Assembly: GCA_965249685.1 (NCBI GenBank)
Contig: CBDFMN010000003.1
Location: 1,054,001 to 1,118,000 of the forward strand
Length of the DNA stretch: 64,000 nt
Direction of reading: 5' to 3'
Source of the DNA: RH-AL1 sp965249685
Lineage (GTDB): Bacteria > Pseudomonadota > Alphaproteobacteria > Rhizobiales > Beijerinckiaceae
Positions 45,929-54,448 of the stretch are shown here, piece by piece. A model generated the notes under the pieces. It was not told the DNA's origin and did no database searches. It was given only the letters and a program-made list of their open reading frames with translations. Position 1 is the stretch's first letter, and each line of letters starts with the position of its first letter. The position numbers and the translations under genes were made by a program.

Positions 45929-46929
45929 TCGCCATTCCCGTTACCGAAGCGAGTCAGGTCGCCGACGTACGCCGGCGCGCCCAGGCTATCGCCAGGGACA
46001 TCGGCTTGAGCGAGGTCGCCCATGGCCATGTGGGGATCGTCGCCACCGAACTCGCCACCAACCTCGTGAAATACGGCCGCGACGGCGAGATGCTGCTCGG
46101 GACCTACGAGGACGCGGGCAGCAGCGGGGTCGAAGTGATCTCCCTCGACAAAGGGCCGGGTATCGGCGACTTGCACGAGACCATGCGCGACGGCTTCTCG
46201 ACAGGAGGGAGCGCCGGGACGGGACTTGGGGCCGTGCGGCGGCTGTGCCACACCTTCGACGTCCTATCGTGGCCACGAACGGGTACGGCGCTGCTCGCCC
46301 GGATCGCGGGCGGCCCTGCGATACCGCAAGCGGCCGAGGCGGCGCAATGGGGCGCGGTGGTCGTGCCCCTGGCGGGCGAGCCCGCATCCGGCGACGCGAT
46401 CTACGTCCGGACGGAAAGCGACGGCTGGACTGTCTTGGTCGCCGACGGCCTGGGCCATGGCCCGCATGCCGTCGAGGCCTCGGACGAGGCGGTCCGCACC
46501 TTCCTTGCCGTCGAGCATCTGCAGCCGGCCGCCATCCTGCGGGCGGTGCACGACGGCCTGCGCCACACGCGCGGTGCCGCGGTCGCTCTGTGCCGCTACT
46601 CCGCGGCGAACGGATCTATCCAGTACGTCGGGGTCGGCAACATCGAGGGGCGCGTGGTCGACGGAGCGGAGTCGAAGCGGATGGTCTCTCACGCGGGCAC
46701 CGCCGGCTTGACGCTCCGCCGCGTCCAGGAGTTCCAATACGCCTTTCCCACCGGTAGCGTCCTCGTCATGCATTCGGACGGTGTTTCGGCGACGTGGTCG
46801 CACGCCGCATTCCCGGGCCTCTTCTCCGCCCACCCCACCCTGGCAGCGGCAACTCTCTACAGGCATCACGCCCGCAGTCGCGACGATGCCTGCGTCGTGG
46901 TCGCCCACGCGAATGCAGATCGGCCGTGA
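45925..46929 (+). CDS. RsbX-like PP2C phosphatase fused to an RsbW/RsbT-type ATPase domain
   Basis: A 334-residue two-domain protein. Residues 1-130 are a GHKL ATPase (N-box TELATNLVKY with E42 and N46, G1 DKGPGIGD near D75, G2 around GGSAGTGLGAVRRL). Residues 140-330 are a SpoIIE/RsbX-type serine phosphatase with metal-binding Asp motifs VADGLGHG (about 172) and HSDGVSAT. RsbX normally dephosphorylates RsbR/RsbS to reset the stressosome; here the same chain also carries a kinase-like domain. GTG start overlaps the rsbT stop (GTGA). Confidence 0.87.
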   Translation: MIAIPVTEASQVADVRRRAQAIARDIGLSEVAHGHVGIVATELATNLVKYGRDGEMLLGTYEDAGSSGVEVISLDKGPGIGDLHETMRDGFSTGGSAGTGLGAVRRLCHTFDVLSWPRTGTALLARIAGGPAIPQAAEAAQWGAVVVPLAGEPASGDAIYVRTESDGWTVLVADGLGHGPHAVEASDEAVRTFLAVEHLQPAAILRAVHDGLRHTRGAAVALCRYSAANGSIQYVGVGNIEGRVVDGAESKRMVSHAGTAGLTLRRVQEFQYAFPTGSVLVMHSDGVSATWSHAAFPGLFSAHPTLAAATLYRHHARSRDDACVVVAHANADRP

Positions 46930-48812
46930 AGTGGCCTCTGGTCACCCTTGTCATCGGCGCCGAGGAGGACCTTGTTCTCATCCGCCAGCGCGCCAAGGCG
47001 ATCGCCGGCCACCTCGGCTTCGCTGTCCAGGATCAAACCCGCATCGCCACCGCCTTGTCGGAGATCGCCCGGAACGCCTTCGGTTATGCGGGGGGCGGAA
47101 CGGTCGAACTCGGGGTGGACGAAGGCGCCGGCAAGCAGACCTTCCGCATGCGCGTCAGCGACCACGGGCCCGGCATCACCGACATCGAGGCCATCCTGGC
47201 GGGGCGCTACGCCTCGCCGACAGGTCTGGGCCTCGGGATCGTCGGCGCGCGCCGGCTGGTCGATCATTTCGACATTGTCTCGCATCCTGGCCTCGGGACC
47301 CGTGTGACGCTCGGCAAGACGCTGCCGGCGGATCGTCGCTTCGACGGCACCGGGCTCGCGGTGGCCGCCAACGGCAGCTCGTCCGGGGGATCGTTCGACG
47401 TTCACGCGGCGACGCGCGAGCAGAACCGGGACCTGCTGACGAGCTTGGCCGCACTCGCGGAACGCGAGGAGGAGACCGGCCGCCTCAACCGCGAACTCGA
47501 GGAGACGAACCGCGGGGTCGTCGCCCTCTACGCCGACCTCGAGAGCAAGGCCGACGAGTTGCGCATCGCCAGCGAGACGCTGGAGACCACCGTCGCCCTG
47601 CGCACGGCGGAACTGGCGGAAAGCAACGCCAAGCTGAAGGCGGAGGCCGCGGCGCGCGAACGCATGGGCGACGATCTACGCCAGGCGCAGAAGATGGAGG
47701 CGGTGGGCCAGTTGACCGGCGGCATCGCTCACGACTTCAACAATCTGCTGACAGGGATCGTCGGCTCGCTCGACATGATGCGCCGCCGCATCCGGCAAAA
47801 CCGGATCGACAAGCTCGACAGCTACATCGACATCGCGATGAGTTCGGCCGATCGAGCGTCGGCCCTCACGCACCGGCTGCTGGCGTTCTCGCGACGCCAG
47901 CCGCTCGACCCGCAGCATATCGACGTCTCCCTCCTCATCGAAGGCATGGACGCCCTGCTGCGCGGCTCGATCAACGAGACGATTACTCTGCGTTTCCAGC
48001 CGGCGGCCGAACCCTGCACCACGTTGTGCGACCCGCACCAACTCGAAAACGCGATCCTGAACCTGGCGATCAACGCCCGCGACGCCATGCCGGACGGTGG
48101 CTGCCTGACGATCGACACGGGATTGGCCCAGGCGCCCGACGACGCCGGCGAAACCAGGGCCTATGTCTGCATCGGCGTCACAGACACGGGCACAGGCATG
48201 GCGCCGGGCGTCGTCGCCCGAGCCTTCGACCCTTTCTTCACCACCAAGCCTATCGGCAAGGGCACAGGCCTCGGGTTATCGATGGTCTACGGCTTCGCGC
48301 GCCAATCGGGCGGCCGGTGCGTCATCGATAGCGGCATGGGGCGGGGCACCGCCATCCGCATCCTCCTGCCGTTCGCCTCGGGCGAGCACGTCCACGGCGC
48401 GGCAGGGTCGGCGCAGACCACCGCGGGAAGTAGGGGCGAGACGATCCTCGTCGTGGAAGACGAGGGGGCCGTGCGGTTGCTGGTGGTCGAGGCGCTGCGC
48501 GAGGCCGGCTATACGGTGGAGGAAGCGGCGGACGGCCCGAGCGGATTAAACGCGGCCGCCCGCATGCCGGACATCGACCTGCTCGTGTCCGACGTCGGCT
48601 TGCCCGGCCTCAACGGGCGGCAGATGGCCGATGCCGTCCGCTTGGCGAACCCTGGCCTCAAGGTTCTCTTCATGACGGGATACGCGGAGAGCGCTGCGGC
48701 GACCAACGGGTTCCTCGAAACCGGCATGGCGATCCTCACCAAGCCGTTCGACGTCGACTCGCTTCTTGCGAAGGTGAGAACCGTCCTCGACGAGCCGCGA
48801 CAGGCGCCCTGA
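46926..48812 (+). CDS. Hybrid histidine kinase with N-terminal RsbT-like ATPase domain
   Basis: A 628-residue protein in five parts: an RsbT-like GHKL domain (1-135; N-box SEIARNAFGYAGGG at 45-58, DHGPGITD at 79-86, GLGLGIVGARRL at 100-111), a coiled coil (about 165-250), HisKA (H269 in GGIAHDFNN), a second GHKL ATPase (N383, D420, G-box 445-450) and a C-terminal receiver with D556, T584 and K606. The GTG start overlaps the phosphatase gene by GTGA. It is likely the output of the stressosome operon: release of an RsbT-like domain could switch a phosphorelay. The output of the receiver is not encoded here. Confidence 0.88.
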   Translation: MKWPLVTLVIGAEEDLVLIRQRAKAIAGHLGFAVQDQTRIATALSEIARNAFGYAGGGTVELGVDEGAGKQTFRMRVSDHGPGITDIEAILAGRYASPTGLGLGIVGARRLVDHFDIVSHPGLGTRVTLGKTLPADRRFDGTGLAVAANGSSSGGSFDVHAATREQNRDLLTSLAALAEREEETGRLNRELEETNRGVVALYADLESKADELRIASETLETTVALRTAELAESNAKLKAEAAARERMGDDLRQAQKMEAVGQLTGGIAHDFNNLLTGIVGSLDMMRRRIRQNRIDKLDSYIDIAMSSADRASALTHRLLAFSRRQPLDPQHIDVSLLIEGMDALLRGSINETITLRFQPAAEPCTTLCDPHQLENAILNLAINARDAMPDGGCLTIDTGLAQAPDDAGETRAYVCIGVTDTGTGMAPGVVARAFDPFFTTKPIGKGTGLGLSMVYGFARQSGGRCVIDSGMGRGTAIRILLPFASGEHVHGAAGSAQTTAGSRGETILVVEDEGAVRLLVVEALREAGYTVEEAADGPSGLNAAARMPDIDLLVSDVGLPGLNGRQMADAVRLANPGLKVLFMTGYAESAAATNGFLETGMAILTKPFDVDSLLAKVRTVLDEPRQAP

Positions 48813-48892
48813 AGCACGCGGAGGCCTCGGACCATCGTCGCAAGAAACCGCCAAGGGCCGCCTTGGGTCCGGTCCCAAACAAGGAGCCGCCG

Positions 48893-49089
48893 ATGCTGTC
48901 CAATGAGACTCTGTATGTGCTGGGGATCGTGCTGGTCGGCGCGGCGATCGCTTTGGTCTGCGCAGCTCGGCCAAGCGTAACCCAGGCAACGATCGGGTGC
49001 GCGAGGCGGCCACGCGCGACCTGTACCAGCACTCCGATCGTAAGGAACACCAGCCTGGAGAGGAGTTGAAAGACCAGATCAAACCCTAG
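48893..49089 (+). pseudogene. Small membrane-protein gene with one-base frame break
   Basis: A strong AAGGAG (48881-48886) six bases before an ATG opens a frame that encodes a membrane helix (ETLYVLGIVLVGAAIALV) and then degenerates. In a second frame from 48961 the sequence reads as a charged, protein-like tail (RSSAKRNPGNDRVREAATRD ... EELKDQIKP) up to the TAG at 49087. One base seems missing just before 48961; restored it would give a 65-residue single-span membrane protein. Function unknown; follows the stressosome operon. Confidence 0.55.
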
Positions 49090-49430
49090 CTTTCCGCACG
49101 AAGCCACAGGGTCGAGGATGGCAGCTCCCCCTATTCCCCAACGATTTCCATGATCGAGGCTTCATCTTGCGTGAGTGGTCGATAGCGGGGCGTCGAACGG
49201 CGGGGTTCCCCCCTCACCTGCCTCCGCTGGGTCTACGGGCGAAACTCAAGCCGAGCGTGCATCGCGATTTGGGAGCACCCGGACGTGTATCCTTGAAGTC
49301 CAGCGCAACACTCTTTCCTTAATTCGATATTCGTCCTCCTCAATACTGGTCAACGTCGCGGCAAAGAAGGAGTTAACCTTTTTGGGATAACTCGAGCGAG
49401 AAGGTCGAACTCTCTCGAAAGGCTACCGCG
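49090..49430. other. 341-base intergenic region before the chemoreceptor gene
   Basis: No coding frame with convincing composition and no RNA gene is seen. The 3' part (49310-49400) is A/T-rich relative to the surroundings and probably contains the chemoreceptor promoter. A GAAAGG element 9-14 bases before the ATG at 49431 is the likely ribosome binding site. Confidence 0.5.
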
Positions 49431-51374
49431 ATGCGGTTCTCTGATTTGAAGCTCAGCACGAAACTTGCGGCCGGTTTCGGATCGCTTCTGGTGGTTACCG
49501 CGGTCAGTTCTACCTTCGTCTACACGCAGTCGCGCAGCTTGGCGGAGATCGAGCGGCTGAACTCGGTATCGGACGAGACCCTCGATCTCGCCGACCAGAT
49601 GATCGGTCATATCAACGGAGCACGTTTATCAAGCCGCAAGCTGACCTTCAGCGGCGCACAAGCCGACAAGCTCGAGCTGGACGGCGAGCTCAACGCCTGG
49701 ACCAAGAACTACACGGTTTTGCGCGAGCGTTTTCAGAAGGACGGCCCGCAGCTTCTCCCGGAACTCGAAGAATACCGCAACAGCGTCGAGGTAGCGGTTG
49801 AGCAATACTTCAAGCCGGAAGCCGCCCTCGCCTTGAACCCGGAGACGCGCCCGCTGGCCTTGGCGAAAGTCGCGAGCGACAGCTTCAGATCCTATCTGCA
49901 GAGGATGTCGACAAGCTTTGCGGCCTTGCGCTCCAAGACGTCGGCTTGGTCCAACAGTTGGACCGACACGGGCAACAAAGCCATGGGTGACATGGAGAAG
50001 GCCGTCCTGCTTGGGGGTTTCGCCTCGCTCCTTGTCGGCGTTCTCATGGGTTGGTTCCTCACGCGCGCGATCGGTCGCCCGCTGACAGCCATGACCCGAG
50101 CCATGCGCGCGCTGGCGGCGGGCGACTTGGACGTGACGATTCCAGCGCGCGGGCAGGCCGACGAACTCGGCGACATGGCGGCCGCGGTCCAGGTGTTCAA
50201 GGAGGCGACCGTGGCAAAGGCTCGCCTGGAGGCCGATGCGGCCACGGCGCGCCGCGCCGCCGAGGACGAGCGCGCCCGCAGCGAACAGGTTCGCGCCGAG
50301 GCGGCCAAGCAGGTCGCGCAGGTCGTCGACGGCCTTGCCGCCGGCCTCGACAAGCTGGCCGCCGGCGACCTGATCCAACGGCTCGACCGGCCGTTCGCCG
50401 CCGATTACGAGAGCTTGCGCACCAATTTCAACACGGCGGTGTCCCAACTGCAGGAGGCGATCGAACTCGTCTCCTTCAACACCGGGGCGATCCACTCCGG
50501 CACCGGCCAGATCTCGACCGCGTCCGACGATCTCTCGCGCCGCACCGAGCAGCAGGCGGCTAGCCTCGAAGAAACCGCCGCAGCGCTGAGCGAAATCACC
50601 ACGGCCGTGAAAAAGACGGCCGAAGGCGCGGCCCACGCCCGGCAGGTCGTCAAGATCGCAAGCAGCGACGCCGAACGGTCCGGCGACGTGGTGGCGCGCA
50701 CCGTCAAGGCTATGAGCGGCATCGAGCATTCGTCGCAGCAGATCGGCCAGATCATCGGCGTCATCGACGAGATCGCGTTTCAGACGAATCTGCTCGCGCT
50801 CAATGCCGGCGTCGAGGCTGCGCGGGCGGGAGACGCGGGACGCGGTTTCGCCGTGGTCGCGAGCGAAGTCCGCAGCTTGGCACAGCGCTCGGCCGAAGCG
50901 GCCAAGGAGATCAAAACGCTCATTCTCGCCTCTGACGATCAGGTGAAGGCAGGCGTCCAGCTCGTCGGCGAGACGGGCAAGGGGCTGACGCGCATCGTCG
51001 AGCAGGTGGCCGAGATCAGCATCATCGTCAACGAGATCGCGACCTCGGCCGAGGAACAGGCGAGCGGCCTTTCCCAGGTCAACATCGCAGTCAATCAGAT
51101 GGATCAGGTCACGCAGCAGAATGCGGCCATGGTGGAGGAAGCGACCGCCGCCACACACAGCCTCAAGAGCGACAGTGAAGAACTAGCCCGGGCGGTCAGC
51201 CGCTTCCAGGTCGGCGGCAGCGTCGTGGCGATGCCGCACGCCATCAAAGGAAAGGCAGCCGCACCTGCACCGCGCCCCGTCCTTAAGACCGTAGCGCGGC
51301 GCGGTGGCACGGTCGTCGCCGCAGCACCGCAATCGAGGACCGCCGTTGCTGCCGACAATTGGGAAGAATTCTGA
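49431..51374 (+). CDS. Methyl-accepting chemotaxis protein with CheR-docking tail
   Basis: A 647-residue transmembrane chemoreceptor. TM1 about 11-33, a periplasmic helical sensor (about 34-188), TM2 about 189-212, HAMP about 213-265 (and likely a second HAMP-like region to about 345), then the signalling coiled coil. The invariant hairpin tip EIAFQTNLLALNAGVEAARAG is at about 446-466. The C-terminus ends in NWEEF, a pentapeptide of the W-x-x-F type that binds CheR/CheB, so this receptor is likely a high-abundance type that adapts efficiently. Ligand unknown. Monocistronic. Confidence 0.93.
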   Translation: MRFSDLKLSTKLAAGFGSLLVVTAVSSTFVYTQSRSLAEIERLNSVSDETLDLADQMIGHINGARLSSRKLTFSGAQADKLELDGELNAWTKNYTVLRERFQKDGPQLLPELEEYRNSVEVAVEQYFKPEAALALNPETRPLALAKVASDSFRSYLQRMSTSFAALRSKTSAWSNSWTDTGNKAMGDMEKAVLLGGFASLLVGVLMGWFLTRAIGRPLTAMTRAMRALAAGDLDVTIPARGQADELGDMAAAVQVFKEATVAKARLEADAATARRAAEDERARSEQVRAEAAKQVAQVVDGLAAGLDKLAAGDLIQRLDRPFAADYESLRTNFNTAVSQLQEAIELVSFNTGAIHSGTGQISTASDDLSRRTEQQAASLEETAAALSEITTAVKKTAEGAAHARQVVKIASSDAERSGDVVARTVKAMSGIEHSSQQIGQIIGVIDEIAFQTNLLALNAGVEAARAGDAGRGFAVVASEVRSLAQRSAEAAKEIKTLILASDDQVKAGVQLVGETGKGLTRIVEQVAEISIIVNEIATSAEEQASGLSQVNIAVNQMDQVTQQNAAMVEEATAATHSLKSDSEELARAVSRFQVGGSVVAMPHAIKGKAAAPAPRPVLKTVARRGGTVVAAAPQSRTAVAADNWEEF

Positions 51375-51580
51375 CCAGCACTGCCGGCCTAACGTTCCGA
51401 CCGGCGGCCGTCATCCCGACCGCCTCTCTCTGTAATTGGCCCTCTGTACGCGCCGCCTTCAGCATCGATCGAAGGCGGACACACCCTCGCCACGGCACGC
51501 TTGGCGACGCAGCAGTGGTTTCGCTGCATTCTCGCCATCGTCGAGGTTGGGCCGACGCCCAACCATCGCGACGTGGAGGG

Positions 51581-52204
51581 CTAAAAGTCAGTTCGAGCGC
51601 TGAGGACATCCAGCCGGTACTGATCTGTCCTCGCCTGCTTCCGGACCGCAGCAAAATCGGCGGCCTCGTGGATAAACACCGTGGCCGCTTCATCGCCGCC
51701 GAGAGGATAGTGCGTTTCCCCGAGCCAATGGACGAGGACGATGTCGCCTCCCGAGAGGAGCGAGGTGCGAACGCGCGCGACGAGATCGAGAACGTCGGGG
51801 CGATCGAGATAATAAATCACCTCGGAAAGCAGGATGAGGTCGAAACGACCGTCCGGCCATTCCGCGGGCACGCGGCGACGCTCGAAGTCGACCTGCCCGC
51901 AGGTTGCGCAACGCTGGCGGGCTCTGTCGAGCGCCGATACGGCGACATCCAGCGCCAGAAGCGTGTCGCAACGCGGTGCAAGTTGGTGGGTCAGGACGCC
52001 GATCGAGCACCCCACCTCGAGCGCGCTGGCGTAGCGCTCGCGCGGCAGTGCCGCTAGCGTCGCGGCGTATTTCTCGCTCTCGTAGCCGCTCGTCTCGAAT
52101 TGCCAGGGGTCGGGGTTGTCCGCATAGAGCGTATCAAAATAGGCCGGCGGAAGAGATGTCTTATGAACGCCCACAGCGACCCCCGAAACGTTCGCCTTCG
52201 CCAT
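51581..52204 (-). CDS. NodS-like SAM-dependent methyltransferase
   Basis: A 207-residue class I methyltransferase of the NodS superfamily. The family-specific lead-in LPPAYFDTLYADNPDPWQFETSGYESEKY (19-46 approximately) precedes the SAM-binding EVGCSIGV (63-70), then LLALDVAVSALDRAR and FDLILLSEVIYYL. NodS N-methylates chitooligosaccharide nodulation factors; most homologues outside nod clusters have unknown substrates. The ATG at 52204 is chosen; an upstream ATG at 52285 would overlap the micro-protein gene. Confidence 0.82.
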   Translation of the reverse strand: MAKANVSGVAVGVHKTSLPPAYFDTLYADNPDPWQFETSGYESEKYAATLAALPRERYASALEVGCSIGVLTHQLAPRCDTLLALDVAVSALDRARQRCATCGQVDFERRRVPAEWPDGRFDLILLSEVIYYLDRPDVLDLVARVRTSLLSGGDIVLVHWLGETHYPLGGDEAATVFIHEAADFAAVRKQARTDQYRLDVLSARTDF

Positions 52205-52227
52205 CGGTGCGGCGAAGGCGAACGACG

Positions 52228-52305
52228 CTAGTGGTGGAAAAGCGCGAGCAGGATGATGATCGGCAGCGGGATGCCCAACATCCACAATAAAATACCTCTT
52301 CCCAT
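52228..52305 (-). CDS. 25-residue membrane micro-protein
   Basis: A short gene with start ATG at 52305 and stop TAG at 52230-52228, preceded by GGAAGG. The peptide is a single transmembrane helix: GRGILLWMLGIPLPIIILLA followed by LFHH. I recall very similar 24-26-residue peptides (with LLGIPIPIIILLAL) annotated in many Rhizobiales, usually beside the larger membrane protein found here. Function unknown. Confidence 0.65.
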   Translation of the reverse strand: MGRGILLWMLGIPLPIIILLALFHH

Positions 52306-52359
52306 ATCAAACTTCCTTCCTCGATATCGTATCCAGAGGCTGCTCCCGCCGGACCCCGG

Positions 52360-53169
52360 TCAGCCCCATTTGGTAAACGGGCTGAACAGGGTGCCTTGGT
52401 CGCGGTGCTTGCCGCCTTCGGTGCCCGCCCACCACGCTGCGGCGGCCCCGAGCGCGAGCGAGACGGCAGCGAGGAACGCGGCCAATACCGCACCGCGGCG
52501 GGTCTGATCGGCGGCGCTGCGGAGCCCAGCCAGGGCGGCATCGGCACGGGTCGCCGCCTCGGCAACCGGCACGCCGCTTTTGCTCGCGACCAGCTGAGCG
52601 AGATAGGCGCGATCGTCGCCGGCAAAGGTCTTCGTCGTCATGGCGGACGCGAGTACCGCCTTGGCGTCGGCGTGCGCGCCTGCATCGACAGCCTTCTCGC
52701 CGCGGAAGAGCTTGGCGATTTCGTAGTTCTGCGTCGTCATCGCCGCCGACTCGCCGCGCGTGCTGGCGAGGCCGCTCAGCGCCGAGGTCAGGATCAGGCC
52801 GGAGAGGAGCGCGGCGAGCGCCCACGCAATCAGACCATGCAAGCCGTCGCGCATCTCGACCTCGTAGGGCGAAGCATCCGCGATGCGGTGGCGCAGTCGG
52901 CCGGCGATGTAGCCGCCGGCGACGAAGCTCGAGACGGCGATCCATGCGGTCCACAGACCAACGGCGATAGCGGCCACTTTGGCGGAAACCCCGCTGCCGA
53001 GTTCGGCCGACGTCAGCGACAGACCGACAGCCGATCCAAAGATGGACAGCACGGTGAAGATGGCGGTCGCGACGACCGCGCCCCCGATCACCGACGCCCA
53101 ATCGACGTAGGAGCGATCGAGATGGGCGCCCTTGAGGGCAGCGACGTCCGTCGTGCGTACATCAACCAT
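52360..53169 (-). CDS. Conserved membrane protein (PhnA-like/YrzE-type annotation)
   Basis: A 269-residue protein with four hydrophobic segments (about 25-50, 60-85, 108-132 and 235-256), beginning after DRSYVDWASVIGGAVVATAIF. The large loop between helices 3 and 4 is soluble and Ala-rich. This WASVIGGA-type protein often occurs with two micro-proteins in Rhizobiales. It has been called 'PhnA-like' in annotation, but I see no functional motif. Likely stress-related by context and promoter. Confidence 0.7.
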   Translation of the reverse strand: MVDVRTTDVAALKGAHLDRSYVDWASVIGGAVVATAIFTVLSIFGSAVGLSLTSAELGSGVSAKVAAIAVGLWTAWIAVSSFVAGGYIAGRLRHRIADASPYEVEMRDGLHGLIAWALAALLSGLILTSALSGLASTRGESAAMTTQNYEIAKLFRGEKAVDAGAHADAKAVLASAMTTKTFAGDDRAYLAQLVASKSGVPVAEAATRADAALAGLRSAADQTRRGAVLAAFLAAVSLALGAAAAWWAGTEGGKHRDQGTLFSPFTKWG

Positions 53170-53192
53170 TGCACTCTCCCGCCGTCACGGCT

Positions 53193-53267
53193 TCAGCGAA
53201 GCCCGAGAAAAGACAGGATCGCCAGGACGACGACCACGAGCCCAACCAGATAGATAATGCCACTCAT
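53193..53267 (-). CDS. 24-residue membrane micro-protein
   Basis: Start ATG at 53267, stop TGA at 53195-53193, with GAGG seven bases upstream. The peptide SGIIYLVGLVVVVLAILSFLGLR is one transmembrane helix with a C-terminal Arg, a form common in Rhizobiales genomes as a DUF-less mini-protein next to the larger membrane protein. Function unknown. Confidence 0.65.
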   Translation of the reverse strand: MSGIIYLVGLVVVVLAILSFLGLR

Positions 53268-53308
53268 AACGGTGCCTCACGTTGTCTGCATTGCAGAAGC
53301 GTTGCCTT

Positions 53309-53333
53309 AACCGGCAGGGCACGAGACGGTTCC
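53309..53333 (-). promoter_or_regulatory. Candidate EcfG-type promoter of the micro-protein cluster
   Basis: On the minus strand GGAAC (53333-53329), 16 bases, then GGTT (53312-53309), against the EcfG consensus GGAAC-N16/17-CGTT: perfect -35 and 3 of 4 at -10. Transcription from here would start about 35 bases before the first micro-protein gene. Predicted only. Confidence 0.45.
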
Positions 53334-53417
53334 AATGTCGCAGCCATCATCCCATGTGGCTGATTTCACGCGAGGTTGACCCTCATGGGGCGTGCGGTCT
53401 GTCTATCGGCGCGACGC

Positions 53418-53852
53418 TCACAGGGCCTTCTCAAGCTGCGCCTCGATCCACTCCGGCTGCGTCTCGCCGACGCTGCGACCCGTCTCCGCCGTACCCTTGA
53501 AGCAGATCAGGGTGCTCTGTAGTTTGGCGCCCATCTTCTGCATCGCGGTCTTGCCGGTGTCGAAGTCGATGGTGAAGGTTTGAAGGTCGCGGAAGCGGCG
53601 GTCGCGCCGCAGATGATCGAGGATCGGCACCTGCGCTTTGCAAACAGGGCACCAGGGCGCCGTCACCTCTACCAGGATCGGTTTTCCCGCCCGCTGTGCC
53701 GCCTCGAACGTAGCCAGCACGAAGGGCACCGGGGCCGGCGCCTCCGCGCGAACCGCGGCCGACCACGCCAGCAAAGACGCGGCCAGCAAGGGGATCACGC
53801 ACCGCCACGCGTGGACACCGTTGCTCGCCCTCCCCCCGGACACCGTCGTCAT
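53418..53852 (-). CDS. Exported thioredoxin-family protein of the quinoprotein relay cluster
   Basis: A 144-residue periplasmic thioredoxin-fold protein. Signal peptide about 15-36 (ending VRAEA), active-site WCPVC at 67-71. It lacks most of the C-terminal thioredoxin helix. The start ATG overlaps the stop of the rhodanese gene (ATGA), and it is the last gene of the PQQ-relay cluster; it may keep the rhodanese or SoxYZ-like carrier thiols reduced. Confidence 0.8.
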   Translation of the reverse strand: MTTVSGGRASNGVHAWRCVIPLLAASLLAWSAAVRAEAPAPVPFVLATFEAAQRAGKPILVEVTAPWCPVCKAQVPILDHLRRDRRFRDLQTFTIDFDTGKTAMQKMGAKLQSTLICFKGTAETGRSVGETQPEWIEAQLEKAL

Positions 53853-54448
53853 TGGGTCTGATCCTTCGCTGTGGGCACGATCCAGGCGGGATCGGCCCGC
53901 ACGAGCGCGGTGTCGTGCTCCGCCTGCCATCCCTCCATTCCGTCGCGGTACCAGTAGACCCGTCGATACCCCAAACCGACGAGCCGTTTGGCGGCGTTCC
54001 AACTGCCCCAGCATTCGGGATGGCAGAAAGCGATGACGGGTTTGGACTTGTCGCCGCCGGTCAACACGGCCATCCGGGCTTGGAACGCATCCGCGAAGCC
54101 GGCGTCCGCCGTGCCGCTACCGGCGCCTGGCAGCCACGTCGCGCCGGGCACCGAACGGTGCGCCGGCATCCAGAGGGCCGTCTTGGGCATCGCGTCCGGC
54201 CGGTGGTCCGCCTCCGCAACGTCCACCAGAACGGGGCGTTGCGCCAGCATCGCGCCGAGCGCGGCCGTATCGATAGTGCCGGCGCCGGCGACCGTGTTGG
54301 GCGTATAGCCGTGCAGCGGACCCTGCCAGAGCCCGTCCGGTTCCGGCACCTCGCCCGGCGTCGCGCCGACGAGGAAGACGCCGGCCGCGATCAGCAGGAG
54401 CGCGCGCCTCAATTGCCGGGGGCGGGGACGACGACCGCCTTCTCCCAA
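53849..54448 (-). CDS. Rhodanese-like PQQ-catabolism-associated Cys-Trp motif protein
   Basis: A 199-residue exported protein with signal peptide (about 13-30) and a rhodanese domain (about 55-190). The motif AFCHPECWGSWNAAKRLV has C142, C146 and W147; this C-x3-C-W with SWNAAKR is the mark of the rhodanese-like proteins found with PQQ-dependent dehydrogenases (TIGR03865-type, from memory). Probably a periplasmic electron- or sulfur-handling partner. ATGA overlap with the thioredoxin gene. Confidence 0.8.
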   Translation of the reverse strand: MGEGGRRPRPRQLRRALLLIAAGVFLVGATPGEVPEPDGLWQGPLHGYTPNTVAGAGTIDTAALGAMLAQRPVLVDVAEADHRPDAMPKTALWMPAHRSVPGATWLPGAGSGTADAGFADAFQARMAVLTGGDKSKPVIAFCHPECWGSWNAAKRLVGLGYRRVYWYRDGMEGWQAEHDTALVRADPAWIVPTAKDQTQ

